Shown: positions 50,629 to 56,167 of the stretch, piece after piece
Numbering within the stretch: position 1 is the first letter of the stretch
How the letters are laid out: every line of letters begins with the position of its first letter
Origin: Adiantum capillus-veneris
Taxonomy: Eukaryota > Streptophyta > Polypodiopsida > Polypodiales > Pteridaceae
Direction: 5' to 3'
Length of the DNA: 64,000 nucleotides
NCBI GenBank assembly: GCA_014529385.2
Contig: CM043969.1
Span: forward strand, 11,199,001 to 11,263,000
The notes under the pieces: generated by a model
What the model was told of the DNA's origin: nothing
The model's database searches: none
Seen by the model: only the letters and a program-made list of their open reading frames with translations
Made by a program: the position numbers and the translations under genes

Positions 50629-53600
50629 TGGAAAGGCTGGCAGCCCAATAACTCCAGATGGCAACTCTACATGATTATGAGACAAGACAATGAGGGTGCC
50701 CCCCCTCCTATATATAGGAGAATAGGGGCTGGTCGGGCAATAATCCTCAATGTAGCCCAATGACCTAAAAATATGGCCCTCCAATATAAATGGGATAATA
50801 TATGACCAAAACAGGTTTCAAGTGAGAAATGTGTTGAACAACCCTAAGTGTGTCTGAGATCCATGTCGAGCAGGTGTACGGGTGGCCAACCCACAACCAA
50901 GGGCCAGTGCACGTGATGTGTGTGAAGCTTGTAGACAGTGCGCGACACTACGAAGCATCTGGAGATGAAGAACCTAACACATATGAGGAGATTAGAGGCA
51001 GATATCCGACCTTGTTTGCAGCTCAGCCCACTCTACATCACATTTTTGAGTCCAGAGACCAGCGACAGTTCGGCCGCTTCCTCTTAGAGGCACAGCAGCA
51101 TCGGACACCCTCCTCAAGGCAGCATCAGCTATGAGAGATGAGTGCCAGACACAGCTCACAAACTTTTTTCAGAGGACCATAGCAACACCACCACCTCGGA
51201 CCATCCAGAGAGGAGTGACTCTACAGCAGGCAGAGGAAGTCCGAGCTCGCAAATGATGGTGCAACCAAAGTGTGTCGACCCTAGCAGAGGGCACAAGCAG
51301 TGATCTGCATGCTAACAGGTGCATGGAAGAGTGCTAAAGCAGATGGGGAGAACCTTGACAGGTAGATGAGAGTGGTGATGTATGCATAATGTGGTTTTTA
51401 ATCCAAAAAAGCTTCAAAATGGTCAAGGTGGGGTGGCAAGTAAAGGGTGTCCAAAGTGCTAGTTTGTGGCTTGGAAATGTAGAGCTTGGAGTGCTGAAGG
51501 AGCTGGTCCAAACGACTCATCAAATGAATCCACGCTGTGCAAGATACGACGCTTTGGAGTTGAAGGTGTTTGCAGATGTGAGACGGACAAGGCAGGTGAT
51601 GCCAGGTAGTCCGAGCAGGTTTCAGCGAATGGATGCGTAGTGCTTGAATTATGGAGCATGTTGGTCTTTTCAGATCACCATTTGGAGTCCTGGATGCCAA
51701 GTTATTTCCAAGTGAAGTTTTGTCGAGGGTCAGTTCTATGTCAATTTGGTCGTCTCGATCGGTGTGTCATCAAAGGTTTTCTAAGCCTCGTCATGGTTTG
51801 TATGCAAAGTATAAGGTGTATGAAGGCCACGGGAAGTGACTACCTGTCAATCGGATACCCTATCAATCAGATGCCTGGTCAATGAGATATGATTGGCTGA
51901 GGTTTGGATCAATTGGCGACCGAAATGGATCTGATGTTTTTTTGCCAAGTTGGGGCACTCGGTTCGAGGCCATGCAAGGTCGAAATGGAGGGAGGACCTC
52001 GTTTGGAAGGAGAGAGGAGAGCTCGGAGTGGAGCTCTCGGCAGTGGAGGAAGAGGAAGAAGCTTTTGGGCCTTTTTTTGCTCCGCTGAAGAGCGTCGAGC
52101 TGGGAGGTGCGGCCATGGTGTCGATGCAGAGCCTATTCTGACATGGTATCAGAGCCCTAGGTAACAGGATGCTCGGTATTGGCTGATCCGGTGCCGTTTT
52201 GGGCTTGATTGAGAGAGAAGAAGCTAGCTGTGTTTTTCTCCAGATTGGGGCTGATTTGGGTAGGTGGAGGATATGGACCCTCGCCTACAGTCCCCGTCTT
52301 TTACACTTGATTACCCCACCCGTTCTTCACCAAGAGAAACCCGATGGAAGTTTTAAAGATAACACAACAGCGTTGGATGAACTCCAATCGCTGTTGAGCC
52401 CCCTGCTTGGTTGGCCCTGCTGTTTCGACGCTTTATATGCAGCAAACCACTGAATCGTGTGTCTGTAGCGTGCAACACAAACAAGAAATTATTTGCTTCT
52501 GCACCATCCGATCTTGTTGTGATCAATGCTAGCCATGAGGCTACATGGAGCATCCTCTAGCCGCATTTAAGAAAAATGTTTTAGGCCAACCAAGTAAAGA
52601 AAGGTTTGAGATACCTGATGTAACAACTTCAAAGATGTAAGGGCTGTCTCGAATGTAGCCTAGACTCGGTTGTCCCAAAGACAAGTGCCAAGTACCAAGC
52701 ATAATGGGGATAAATGTAGCATTCACAAGTCCACTTTCTTTATCATAATTCAGGCGAAACGATGTCAAGTAACTCGTGCTGTTTTCAGGAAGCTGGCCAA
52801 ATGCATATTTAATTTGTGCTTCTGAAGCAGCTCCTGTCGTCTTATTCTTCAAATTGTTGTATTTGTCCTTAACAGGAAACATGAGGCTTGATAGTTCTCC
52901 CACTCCAAACTCATTTCCATTGGACCAGTATCCTGGCCCACTGTCTTTGATGGAGATATCACCTGAGTAATTGATAGATTGTTTTTTAATATTATCAATG
53001 TGTGACCATTCTGAGCATAAGAACCACTTGAAAGTACTACGATAGCTCACCTGCCTGAAACACAACACCTGTTGTTTTGTTCAAAAGGGATGTCGAACCA
53101 TTGAGTTGTTTGGCATAGACTTTTAAAACATAGCTGGCAGTAAGATTGGCAAAGGGATTGTTTGCAGCACAAGAGATTAAATACATGTGTGAGATCCTCT
53201 TTACATCACATGAAGATCCCATCTTTTCACCATCAACATTTTCAATCTGTGCTTGGAATCGATTGGCAGGACCAGAAAAGTACTTGCACAATGGACAACC
53301 CTGTGGTTCACAAGCAGATTTGTAAATTTTTGTGCAAACAGTACCTTCACAGGCCATAACCATTGGAGCAAAGATAAGGTTCAATGCTTCCCCCCACTCC
53401 ACAAACTGTATTTTGTTTGCATCAAAAATGGATGAGCATTTGGTGCTCACAGAATAATCTGCAAAGGAATAATCAAGTTCAAAAGCACTTCATGTTCTCC
53501 ACAATACACAATTAAGATTGCAGATGGACTAAAACTGCTATTAGTTTTGGCTTCTACATGTCAAGCTTTACCTGTGGCTGAGGGAGCAGATGTCTTGGGT

Positions 53601-53719
53601 GGAGGTGGCATCTGTGCTGCAACCAATTGCATAAAGCTTGTGCTAAATAAAAGAACCGATACATAGTATACAACTATCTGCAACCATGGATAATTCAGCC
53701 AATTTGCACTCTTAACCAT
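10115..53719 (-). CDS. GEX2: GEX2-like filamin-repeat membrane protein, seven 5' exons of a split gene (partial)
   Basis: This is the only host gene I can support. The exons, 5' to 3' on the minus strand, are 53719-53572, 53458-53051, 52962-52615, 37166-36831, 34874-34539, 34119-33793 and 10444-10115, giving 2233 coding nt (744 codons plus one base). Each exon is open, each border is GT/AG, and all introns are phase 1. The product begins with a signal peptide, then a Cys-rich domain, then five filamin-like repeats. The repeats share a start around W..(N/S)..S.F.AGE and D.YNN and an end around SPF.F.V..G, with many N-glycosylation sequons. Known family: plant GEX2 is a sperm-surface protein with extracellular filamin repeats and a C-terminal membrane anchor that helps gametes attach. 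The anchor would lie beyond the left edge, because no further repeat-size exon is seen at 1-10114. The GEX2 name is an inference from architecture; another secreted filamin-repeat protein is possible. Confidence 0.7.
10822..15139 (-). pseudogene. L-a copy 2 ORF2: endonuclease, RT and zf-RVT
   Basis: The start at 15139 gives [13 protein letters not shown]. Endonuclease motifs follow: [12 protein letters not shown] (15030 region), then [15 protein letters not shown] and [14 protein letters not shown] (14690-14460), then FSDHAPVIL (14420), so the C-terminal half missing from copy 1 is present here. RT blocks are [17 protein letters not shown] (13550 region), [13 protein letters not shown] (13330), SVRHVYPLA (13170) and an active-site region reading FAGDSA instead of FADDSA near 13040, a loss of a catalytic Asp. 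The zinc-finger region [18 protein letters not shown] is near 11380. Frameshifts are numerous. Confidence 0.85.
15136..17052 (-). pseudogene. L-a copy 2 ORF1
   Basis: The ATG at 17052 opens [19 protein letters not shown]. After an in-frame stop the DUF4283-like core continues at 16833-16417 ([25 protein letters not shown], a [11 protein letters not shown] segment). The zinc-knuckle region near 16400 is damaged. A long Pro/Ser-rich segment follows, and its frame is disturbed by a run of 24 G at 15992-16015. The C-terminal block contains [29 protein letters not shown] and QLFADT. The ORF1 stop overlaps the ORF2 start as in copy 1. Confidence 0.8.
15992..16015. repeat. Poly-G run of 24 in L-a copy 2
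   Basis: An uninterrupted G run (C on the element sense strand) lies in the Pro-rich part of ORF1. Such tracts are prone to slippage and to assembly length error. A second run of about 15 G is at 17371-17385 in the 5' UTR. Confidence 0.9.
17637..17830 (+). repeat. Diverged fragment of the TGTAGC LTR family
   Basis: The stretch beginning TGCAGCGGATATATTG shares the order of short blocks (GTGGGT, CTCnATGCAAT, GAAnCCTCACTC) with the 5' part of the LTRs at 17928, 24515, 37428 and 53962. It is older and incomplete. It abuts the truncated left end of Gy-A. Confidence 0.5.
17928..18502 (-). repeat. 3' LTR of the TGTAGC element
   Basis: The LTR starts TGTAGCGGATTGTG and ends AGCCTGCTACA, with 6-bp terminal inverted repeats TGTAGC/GCTACA. 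It matches 24515-25084 along its length with scattered substitutions and small indels. Confidence 0.92.
18610..20806 (-). pseudogene. Unrecognised ORF region between integrase and 3' LTR
   Basis: Three open blocks lie in the pol sense: 20806-20570 (basic, then Ser/acidic), 20257-19946 ([50 protein letters not shown]) and 19974-19138. The last has a basic nuclear-signal-like stretch (KKKQKKIVK), a long Ser/Thr/Pro/Val region and a helical end ([35 protein letters not shown]). Open but stop-broken sequence rich in Gln, Gly and Pro ([18 protein letters not shown]) continues to 18610. I do not recognise the protein. It may be an extra element ORF or a captured host fragment. Confidence 0.5.
21110..21490. 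repeat. G-rich minisatellite with GTAGATAGGGG motifs
   Basis: About 380 bp are built of degenerate units such as GGGTAGATAGGGG and GGGACGAGGGGTAGATTGGG with many runs of four or more G. The run of G changes length between units. It lies inside the TGTAGC element. It has strong G-quadruplex potential on the plus strand. Confidence 0.8.
21573..21630. repeat. (GA)n microsatellite
   Basis: An uninterrupted GA dinucleotide run of 58 bp inside the TGTAGC element. Confidence 0.97.
21723..21754. repeat. (GT)n microsatellite
   Basis: A GT dinucleotide run of 32 bp, about 90 bp right of the GA run. Confidence 0.95.
21840..22376. other. Non-coding interior of the TGTAGC element
   Basis: A purine-rich stretch without a usable reading frame lies between the integrase end and the microsatellites. 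I see no gene in it. Confidence 0.4.
22377..23324 (-). pseudogene. Integrase of the TGTAGC element
   Basis: Integrase inserts the cDNA. A zinc-binding remnant ([13 protein letters not shown]) is followed by the core: [12 protein letters not shown] with the first Asp, [12 protein letters not shown], and [13 protein letters not shown] with the second Asp. The region of the third acidic residue is lost to frameshift or deletion before [19 protein letters not shown]-terminal tail ([21 protein letters not shown] in another frame, 22490-22385) ends the pol sequence. No chromodomain is visible. Confidence 0.82.
23471..23955 (-). pseudogene. RNase H region of the TGTAGC element
   Basis: Gypsy-type RNase H removes the RNA strand during reverse transcription. 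The segment reads from [14 protein letters not shown] through [18 protein letters not shown], then [13 protein letters not shown] and [21 protein letters not shown], the usual C-terminal half of a Ty3/gypsy RNase H. The catalytic N-terminal part is lost to the deletion. Confidence 0.8.
23893..24225 (-). pseudogene. Residual N-terminal ORF of the TGTAGC element, joined to RNase H
   Basis: A 110-codon frame starts [20 protein letters not shown]. It is Ser/Pro-rich ([18 protein letters not shown]) and then has an acidic helix-like end ([13 protein letters not shown]). At about 23955 the sequence passes directly into RNase H sequence ([14 protein letters not shown] in another frame). This is most simply an internal deletion of gag, protease and RT. 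Confidence 0.55.
24515..25084 (-). repeat. 5' LTR of the TGTAGC element
   Basis: The LTR starts TGTAGCGCGGATAG and ends AGCCTGCTACA. Just inside it (minus sense) is TTGGCACGCCCGGTGGGACC at about 24485-24506, a plausible primer binding site starting TGG, set about 10 bp from the LTR. I cannot assign the tRNA. Confidence 0.9.
25174..27270 (-). pseudogene. Gy-A RT, RNase H and integrase N-terminus
   Basis: After the solo LTR the frame resumes at 27270 ([18 protein letters not shown]). RT starts near 26850-26690 with [18 protein letters not shown] and [13 protein letters not shown] degraded palm follows. [23 protein letters not shown] and [18 protein letters not shown] (26270-26050) are the RT thumb. 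[20 protein letters not shown] (25940-25880) is the RNase H start. The integrase zinc domain includes [20 protein letters not shown] and YVVKCNKC (25300-25175). Several stops and frameshifts are present. Confidence 0.85.
27180..29300. repeat. Tandem duplication of about 1055 bp (LTR plus Gy-A flank)
   Basis: The unit contains about 95 bp of Gy-A coding sequence (from AAGTCAAGTCTATC) plus most of the solo LTR. It occurs at about 27180-28233 and again at 28234-29295. The junction carries the microhomology AAGT. The copies differ at scattered bases, so the event is not recent. Confidence 0.88.
28330..29441 (-). mobile_element. Solo LTR of the GCGTTTT family, TSD AGACG
   Basis: The LTR reads TGTCACGTGACACATCC at its start (29441, minus sense) and CCGCTGCACCTAACA at its end (28330). 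AGACG is present at 28325-28329 and 29442-29446. The Gy-A reading frame is continuous when the LTR and one AGACG are removed. The LTR contains many AAAACGCT units (AGCGTTTT in its own sense) and a conserved TATATAAGCAAAC box. Confidence 0.9.
29108..29114 (-). promoter_or_regulatory. TATA box of the GCGTTTT-family solo LTR
   Basis: TATATAA followed by GCAAAC on the minus strand. The same box is at 28053-28059 in the duplicate (minus), 49178-49184 (plus) and 61351-61357 (plus), which supports it as the LTR promoter. Confidence 0.65.
29468..29843 (-). pseudogene. Gy-A zinc knuckle and protease
   Basis: A CCHC knuckle reads [15 protein letters not shown] at about 29825-29780. Further on, [24 protein letters not shown] (two adjoining blocks near 29560-29510) is the retropepsin strand, with DDS in place of the usual D-S/T-G active-site triplet. 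The frame then runs to the solo LTR at 29441. Confidence 0.75.
29856..30893 (-). pseudogene. Gy-A gag
   Basis: Gag forms the element particle. From 30893 the frame has a charged N-terminus and helical segments ([20 protein letters not shown]). The capsid-like core follows: [40 protein letters not shown] and [12 protein letters not shown], the typical Retrotrans_gag pattern. A stop separates it at about 30225 from the next block (30209-29856: [38 protein letters not shown]). Confidence 0.85.
31577..31589 (-). other. Primer binding site of Gy-A (initiator Met type)
   Basis: The minus strand reads TGGTATCAGAGCC, the common plant LTR-retrotransposon PBS complementary to the 3' end of initiator tRNA-Met. 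Confidence 0.88.
31590..31846 (-). repeat. Probable 5' LTR of Gy-A
   Basis: The interval begins (minus sense) TGTGTAATATATCC at 31846 and ends next to the primer binding site. It contains an AC run (31645-31660) and an AGGTATAAGGAG box that could be a TATA element. No second copy is in the window, so the limits rest on the PBS and the abrupt start of LINE sequence at 31847. Confidence 0.6.
31847..33210 (-). mobile_element. L-a LINE copy 3 with large internal deletion
   Basis: The 5' end CGCTCGCTGCTGCTG lies at about 33196-33210, followed by a C-rich leader. The ORF1 core is at 32784-32338 ([46 protein letters not shown]), followed by the damaged zinc-knuckle segment. At about 32005 the sequence jumps to the RT segment after the active site ([22 protein letters not shown]). 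The endonuclease and most of RT are absent. The element stops at the Gy-A LTR. Confidence 0.82.
33211..33610. other. Intron 6 sequence, no gene seen
   Basis: AT-rich sequence with short A and T runs and no recognisable coding or repeat structure. Confidence 0.4.
33793..34119 (-). CDS. Exon 6: filamin-like repeat 4
   Basis: The acceptor CTTGTTAG lies before 34119 and the donor G|GTAAAC after 33793. The exon is 327 nt, phase 1-1. Landmarks are [29 protein letters not shown] and [12 protein letters not shown]. The open frame runs on past the donor, but only the spliced form keeps the domain boundary and phase. The next intron is 23348 bp and holds most of the transposons in the left half. Confidence 0.8.
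34539..34874 (-). CDS. Exon 5: filamin-like repeat 3
   Basis: The acceptor ATCTCCAG lies before 34874 and the donor G|GTGGGT after 34539. The exon is 336 nt, phase 1-1. Landmarks are [28 protein letters not shown] and [11 protein letters not shown]. The Cys-x(3)-Trp start and AGE box match the repeats in exons 4, 6 and 7. Confidence 0.8.
34875..36830. other. Intron 4 with an unrecognised coding-like relic
   Basis: On the plus strand, 35706-36190 reads as a nearly continuous frame with one stop: [20 protein letters not shown], then [19 protein letters not shown] and [20 protein letters not shown]. It looks like a decayed exon or retrocopy rather than random sequence. I cannot name it. The rest of 34875-35500 shows nothing notable. 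Confidence 0.35.
36255..36668. repeat. Tandem duplication, 207-bp unit
   Basis: The unit starting CTCGAGCCTCCAAGGCACAT is repeated head to tail (36255-36461 and 36462-36668) with almost no differences. One is TTTTCTGG versus TTTGCTGG. It is a recent local duplication inside intron 4. Confidence 0.92.
36831..37166 (-). CDS. Exon 4: filamin-like repeat 2
   Basis: The acceptor ATTTCAG lies before 37166 and the donor G|GTATTG after 36831. The exon is 336 nt, phase 1-1. Visible landmarks are [27 protein letters not shown] and a [12 protein letters not shown] end. It lies between the 15.4-kb intron 3 and the 1956-bp intron 4. Confidence 0.8.
37428..38094. repeat. TGTAGC-family LTR with a 236-bp internal tandem duplication
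   Basis: LTR sequence begins TGTAGCAGGAAAAGTATGTC at 37428 and again TGTAGCAGGAGAAGTATGTC at 37664. The duplicated unit (about 37359-37594 and 37595-37830) also includes 68 bp outside the LTR start (CTTGAATCTTGCTGT). The second copy continues into the full LTR body, matching 17928-18502, up to the LINE fragment at 38095. Confidence 0.8.
38095..38335 (+). mobile_element. L-a LINE copy 4, 5' leader only
   Basis: The fragment starts GCTCGCTGCTGCTGCC, the family 5' terminus, and runs through C-rich leader sequence with a CT run (38168-38187) to about CCCCCTGTCACG. No ORF1 or ORF2 follows. Confidence 0.65.
38690..39110 (+). repeat. Inverted, diverged piece of a Gy-B-type LTR
   Basis: Its reverse complement matches the part of the Gy-B LTR at about 40200-40600 (blocks CCATAGCTCTTAACC, GCAGGGCATC and AAAATAGCAGTTCCCTAA) with many differences. 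It belongs to an older copy in the opposite orientation. Confidence 0.7.
39415..40891 (-). repeat. 3' LTR of Gy-B
   Basis: On the plus strand it starts TGAAACCGGCC and ends GCTGGTGACA, so the element-sense ends are TGTCACC and GGTTTCA. The polypurine tract AAGAGGGGGG (minus sense, 40892-40901) directly adjoins it. Confidence 0.93.
41465..43174 (-). pseudogene. Gy-B RNase H end, integrase and chromodomain
   Basis: The RNase H C-terminus ends near 42930 in a [17 protein letters not shown] segment. The integrase zinc domain ([20 protein letters not shown]) runs into a TGA and then [18 protein letters not shown]. The core has [17 protein letters not shown] (first Asp), a [12 protein letters not shown] segment (second Asp, about 42345) and [16 protein letters not shown] (Glu, about 42245). 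The C-terminal [19 protein letters not shown] and [12 protein letters not shown] follow. [20 protein letters not shown] at about 41590-41530 resembles a chromodomain. Two stops and at least two frameshifts are present. Confidence 0.87.
43175..44356 (-). pseudogene. Gy-B reverse transcriptase
   Basis: It is in the same frame as gag. RT begins with [20 protein letters not shown], has one TAG just before [16 protein letters not shown], and is then open for 275 codons. Motifs are [29 protein letters not shown] and FFDDMIVYS (active site, with Phe in place of Tyr, about 43690). [20 protein letters not shown] and [15 protein letters not shown] follow. RNase H starts with [21 protein letters not shown]. 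All catalytic Asp residues seen are intact. Confidence 0.93.
44462..46237 (-). pseudogene. Gy-B gag and protease
   Basis: From 46237 a Gln/Pro/Met-rich N-terminus is followed by two in-frame TAG stops (about 45850 and 45838). The capsid core is then open: [35 protein letters not shown] and [20 protein letters not shown] Lys-rich basic region follows, then a CCHC knuckle ([15 protein letters not shown], about 44950-44900). The retropepsin segment reads [15 protein letters not shown] (about 44740-44695), with D-P-G where D-S/T-G is usual. The frame ends at another TAG (44459-44461). Confidence 0.9.
46582..46599 (-). other. Primer binding site of Gy-B
   Basis: The minus strand reads TGGTTCCATCGACGGGAT directly next to the 5' LTR. 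The complement (ATCCCGTCGATGGAACCA) looks like a tRNA 3' end with CCA. It is not the initiator-Met type found in the other elements here, and I cannot name the tRNA. Confidence 0.8.
46600..48071 (-). repeat. 5' LTR of Gy-B
   Basis: Near-identical to 39415-40891. Differences include an extra CTAG-type duplication near 47288 and scattered substitutions. Confidence 0.93.
48077..48896. other. Unassigned sequence right of Gy-B
   Basis: Open frames on the minus strand (48700-48242) encode Leu/Ser/Phe-rich sequence that I do not recognise. Together with 39111-39409 it formed the target into which Gy-B inserted. A LINE origin is possible but not shown. Confidence 0.3.
48897..50124 (+). repeat. GCGTTTT-family LTR, 5'-truncated
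   Basis: It starts in the GTGTCCGTGGACAAGC block, lacking the first 30 or so bases of the family, and ends CCGCTGCACCTTACA. TATATAA is at 49178-49184. Downstream are six exact AGCGTTTT motifs at about 49440-49590. No PBS follows, so this is a solo or truncated LTR. Confidence 0.82.
50125..50518 (-). repeat. Inverted piece with AAAACGCT motifs
   Basis: The stretch carries AAAACGC units in the orientation opposite to the preceding LTR (for example near 50245, 50278 and 50393). It looks like leader sequence of a related element on the minus strand, just inside the PBS at 50519. Confidence 0.5.
50519..50840 (-). repeat. LTR (about 307 bp) with adjacent PBS, minus sense
   Basis: TGGTATCAAAGC (minus, 50519-50530) is an initiator-Met-like PBS. 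The interval 50534-50840 starts TGTGCACCGG and ends GTTGAACA, giving TGTTCAAC...GGTGCACA in element sense. It contains a GA run at about 50574-50627. A TATATATAGGA box lies near 50709. Confidence 0.6.
50850..51134 (+). CDS. Unrecognised open frame of 94 codons
   Basis: The frame includes [40 protein letters not shown] and [20 protein letters not shown]. After its stop, related-looking coding text continues to about 51290 in other frames. It is most likely a transposon relic lying between two LTRs. It is not a supported host gene. Confidence 0.25.
   Translation: MSEIHVEQVYGWPTHNQGPVHVMCVKLVDSARHYEASGDEEPNTYEEIRGRYPTLFAAQPTLHHIFESRDQRQFGRFLLEAQQHRTPSSRQHQL
51376..52143 (+). repeat. LTR preceding a PBS
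   Basis: The interval starts TGATGTATGC and ends TTCTGACA directly before a PBS. The start is my best guess because no second copy is present. Confidence 0.5.
52144..52156 (+). other. Primer binding site (initiator Met type)
   Basis: TGGTATCAGAGCC in plus sense. The interior after it (to about 52540) holds only short broken frames. The element ends before exon 3 of the host gene. Confidence 0.8.
52615..52962 (-). CDS. Exon 3: filamin-like repeat 1
   Basis: The exon runs from the acceptor TTACTCAG (before 52962) to the donor G|GTATCT (after 52615). It is 348 nt, phase 1 to phase 1. The product starts [18 protein letters not shown], continues with a GVGELS and KDKYNNL pattern, and ends [13 protein letters not shown], the usual start and end of a filamin/Ig repeat. 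A 15448-bp intron packed with transposons follows. Confidence 0.78.
53051..53458 (-). CDS. Exon 2: Cys-rich extracellular domain
   Basis: The acceptor CCTTTGCAG precedes 53458 and the donor G|GTGAGC follows 53051. The 136-codon exon keeps phase 1 at both ends. It encodes about ten cysteines, including a CxxC (QGCPLCKY) and several spaced pairs, and ends in a beta-strand-like segment ([14 protein letters not shown]). This suggests a disulfide-bonded Ig-like domain outside the cell. It does not show the AGE signature of the repeats that follow. An 88-bp intron (52963-53050) leads to exon 3. Confidence 0.75.
53572..53719 (-). CDS. Exon 1: start codon and signal peptide
   Basis: The ATG at 53719 opens a 49-codon exon that ends at a CAG|GTAAAG donor. 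The first residues are MVKSANW, followed by a hydrophobic stretch rich in V, Y, L and F (about residues 13-34) and a small-residue Ala-Ala-Gln site near residues 34-36. This looks like a cleavable signal peptide. A Pro-rich linker ([13 protein letters not shown]) follows. The exon ends with the first base of a codon (phase 1), matching exon 2. A short intron of 113 bp separates it from exon 2. Confidence 0.72.
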
Positions 53720-53961
53720 GATCAAGACTGCCCCTACAAGTGTCAGCTATGTGTCATTCATAAAATATGTCAGTAGATCCTCGTATTTTCATCCACAACA
53801 AAAACTAAATGGATTCTTAAATGTCTTGCTTCTACGCAGCAGAGGGGATCAAGGCAATGTACCATGAATAACCACAAATGAAACTAAGAAAATGAAGCTC
53901 CCACTAAATTGATATGACCAATAAGCACAAAGCCTGCAATAATTGAACAATCAAACACAAT
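53720..53961 (-). promoter_or_regulatory. Short 5' flank of the GEX2-like gene
   Basis: Only about 240 bp of apparently unique AT-rich DNA separates the ATG from the LTR that begins at 53962. Any host promoter beyond this lies inside or behind transposons. I see no convincing TATA box placed for certain. Confidence 0.3.
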
Positions 53962-54889
53962 TGTAGCGGAAAAACTATGTCATGCTCTCTAATGTGGGTG
54001 CTCCTCAATGCAATCTACACATAAACCTCTCTGCATGGCACACAGCAAAACAGCTGAAAGACATATTAGCATAAACTGAAATGACATACAGTAAAGATAT
54101 TAGAAGTAAACACAAAAGGATAGACTCCCAGCTCCACATGACAAGTGCTCACAAGGTACAATGGGTGTGTTGAGTCTCACAGTGTGCAGGGAAAGTGATG
54201 TGTGTATGACCAAACTGTAGACCAAAAGACTTCCTATCCAAGACTCGCACAAGACTAACCATATATATAACTGAGGCATATCACTCAAGACTACTAAGCA
54301 ATATCTCTCAGAGACAGCTACACATATCTAGATTGCAGTGGGAAGTTGTAATATTTTTAGCTACGGCTACAAATAAATGAAAATGATTTTTGTACACACA
54401 GAATGAATTTATGAATTTATTGGTACCAATTATGAACGGGTAAATTTTCCGTTGCAATGTGCCATCTGAAAATTTATCCGTGTCCGAATAGTATGATAAG
54501 TAAAACAGTAGCCGGACGCAACGCAGAATAGTTCAGAACAAGCACATGAATAAGATGATGGCTCCACTTCGCTCTGAAAAGCTATAATTTAATAATTTTG
54601 CAATGGCCACCCAAGAAAGTGGCCGGCCGAACACAGTAGAAATATGACCCAGCGGGAGCCGTCAGACTGAGTCGAGAGAGATATGAAATTGGCAGAGTTA
54701 TAAATGCTCCAGATTGGCTAAAAATCCGGGTTTTAACACTCATTTGTAAGTCTAAGGTTTAAAACCTCTAAAAAATGAGTGGTCGGGTCAGTATGAGAGC
54801 AATCAAATGTTTTTAACATTAAATTAAGATAAAAAACTCACTAACTAGCATAGGATTTAGAAAAACACAAGTGTTGGCAACTTGCAAAC

Positions 54890-54891
<2 letters not shown>

Positions 54892-54946
<55 letters not shown>
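54892..54946. repeat. (CT)n tract at the 5' side of the L-CT LINE
   Basis: A 55-bp CT run directly precedes the first base of the LINE (CATACTACGC). Confidence 0.97.
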
Positions 54947-54949
<3 letters not shown>

Positions 54950-54964
54950 CTACGCTTCCCCTCG

Positions 54965-55162
54965 TTGGAAGAGAAGAAGGAATTCTTGAGGAAGAGGCCT
55001 ACTCTCAAAAAGAAAGGTATTTTCCTCGGTGATGACCTAACTCTCTCACAGCTCGCACATATGAGAGAGGTAATGCCAGAGATTACAACGGCAAGGAAGA
55101 AGGGAAAGATAGCCTTCTGCAGAGATGGACGGGTGGTGATTTTAGAGCGGCGTACTGCATGA
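54965..55162 (+). pseudogene. L-CT ORF1 C-terminal remnant
   Basis: The frame reads KKKGIFLGDDLTLSQLAHMR, then PEITTARKKGKIAFCRDG and RVVILERR. The pattern LT..Q..HM...P....ARK.GK.....DGRVVI resembles the basic C-terminal domain of LINE ORF1 proteins. The stop at 55160 and the ORF2 start at 55192 are close together. Confidence 0.5.
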
Positions 55163-55191
55163 CGGTGCGAGACCTATGGGACCACAGTGAA

Positions 55192-56167
55192 GATGGCTAC
55201 CTGGAAGTGTAATGGGTCTATGAGGTTGGACGTGGGCGCATTTGAGGAGAGTTTCAAAGACAAGGATATTGTGTTCTTCTCAGAGACTCATCAGGCCCCT
55301 GGACAGGTAATGCCACATGTGGTGGGATACAGATGGGAAACAGCTCACGGGACAAATGCAAGATCTAAGCATGGGAGTAGAGGTTCAGGAGGAGTAGCAA
55401 TGCTATTCAGAGAGGAACTACAACCATTACTGCATATTGTACGAAGAGATGATCATGCTAGATATATGTGGGTGAGACTAAGACCTAACACAGGTCGATT
55501 CCTATATCTTGCCATATGTTACTTTCCTCCCAGTACATCAATGTATGCCACATCCAGAGGGCAGGCGCCTTTCTCTATCCTAGATGATGACATTTGGGAG
55601 TTTTCTAGGGATGGTGATATCATTCTCCTAGGGGACTTCAATGCCCGAACGGGCAACTCGCAGACAGTCTTCTACGACACTTCAGATGAGATGCTTAGAG
55701 AGCTGAATGTGGGTGAATTGGGGCTTGACAGATGCTTAGATGACAGAGAGCAAACGGAGTATGGGAGATACCTCATGGAAATGACGACTACACATGGATT
55801 AGCCATACTTAATGGCTTACATCGATTTCCTGGAGCAGCCGGTTTCACATGCTTTCCACATAGACATGGGGCCAGTACAGTGGATTATGTTATGACACAA
55901 CCGAGCTTTATCCCCTGCATTCAGGATTTCACAGTGGGAGCCAGGCCAGTGGGCATAGCAGTAGACCATGCTCTCTTGACACTATCCGTTAAATTTCAGT
56001 ATAGTACAACCCAGACATCAGGAGGCAGGTCACACACCCGCTATACATTTACTCTAGAGACTGATTTCGTTTATTCAGAGGAGATCTGGGACCGTCTATT
56101 GGAAGGCACGGCTGGCACAAATGGTACAGGCCTCTCAGTGGAGGAGTGCACCACACTACTTGACTGA
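55192..56167 (+). pseudogene. L-CT ORF2 part 1: APE-type endonuclease
   Basis: The endonuclease nicks the target to start reverse transcription. From the ATG at 55192 it reads MATWKCNGSMRLDV. All catalytic landmarks are present: WKCNG (Asn), VFFSETHQ (Glu), LLGDFNARTG (Asp, Asn), STVDYVMTQ and AVDHALL (Asp-His). The frame closes at 56167. A frameshift at about 56120-56160 moves the reading to the frame used downstream. Confidence 0.85.

Noticed and set aside
52963..53036. Alternative acceptor for exon 3 at TTATGCTCAG (about 53010)
   Set aside because: It would put residues not seen in other repeats before the domain and does not fit phase 1 as well as TTACTCAG at 52963-52970.
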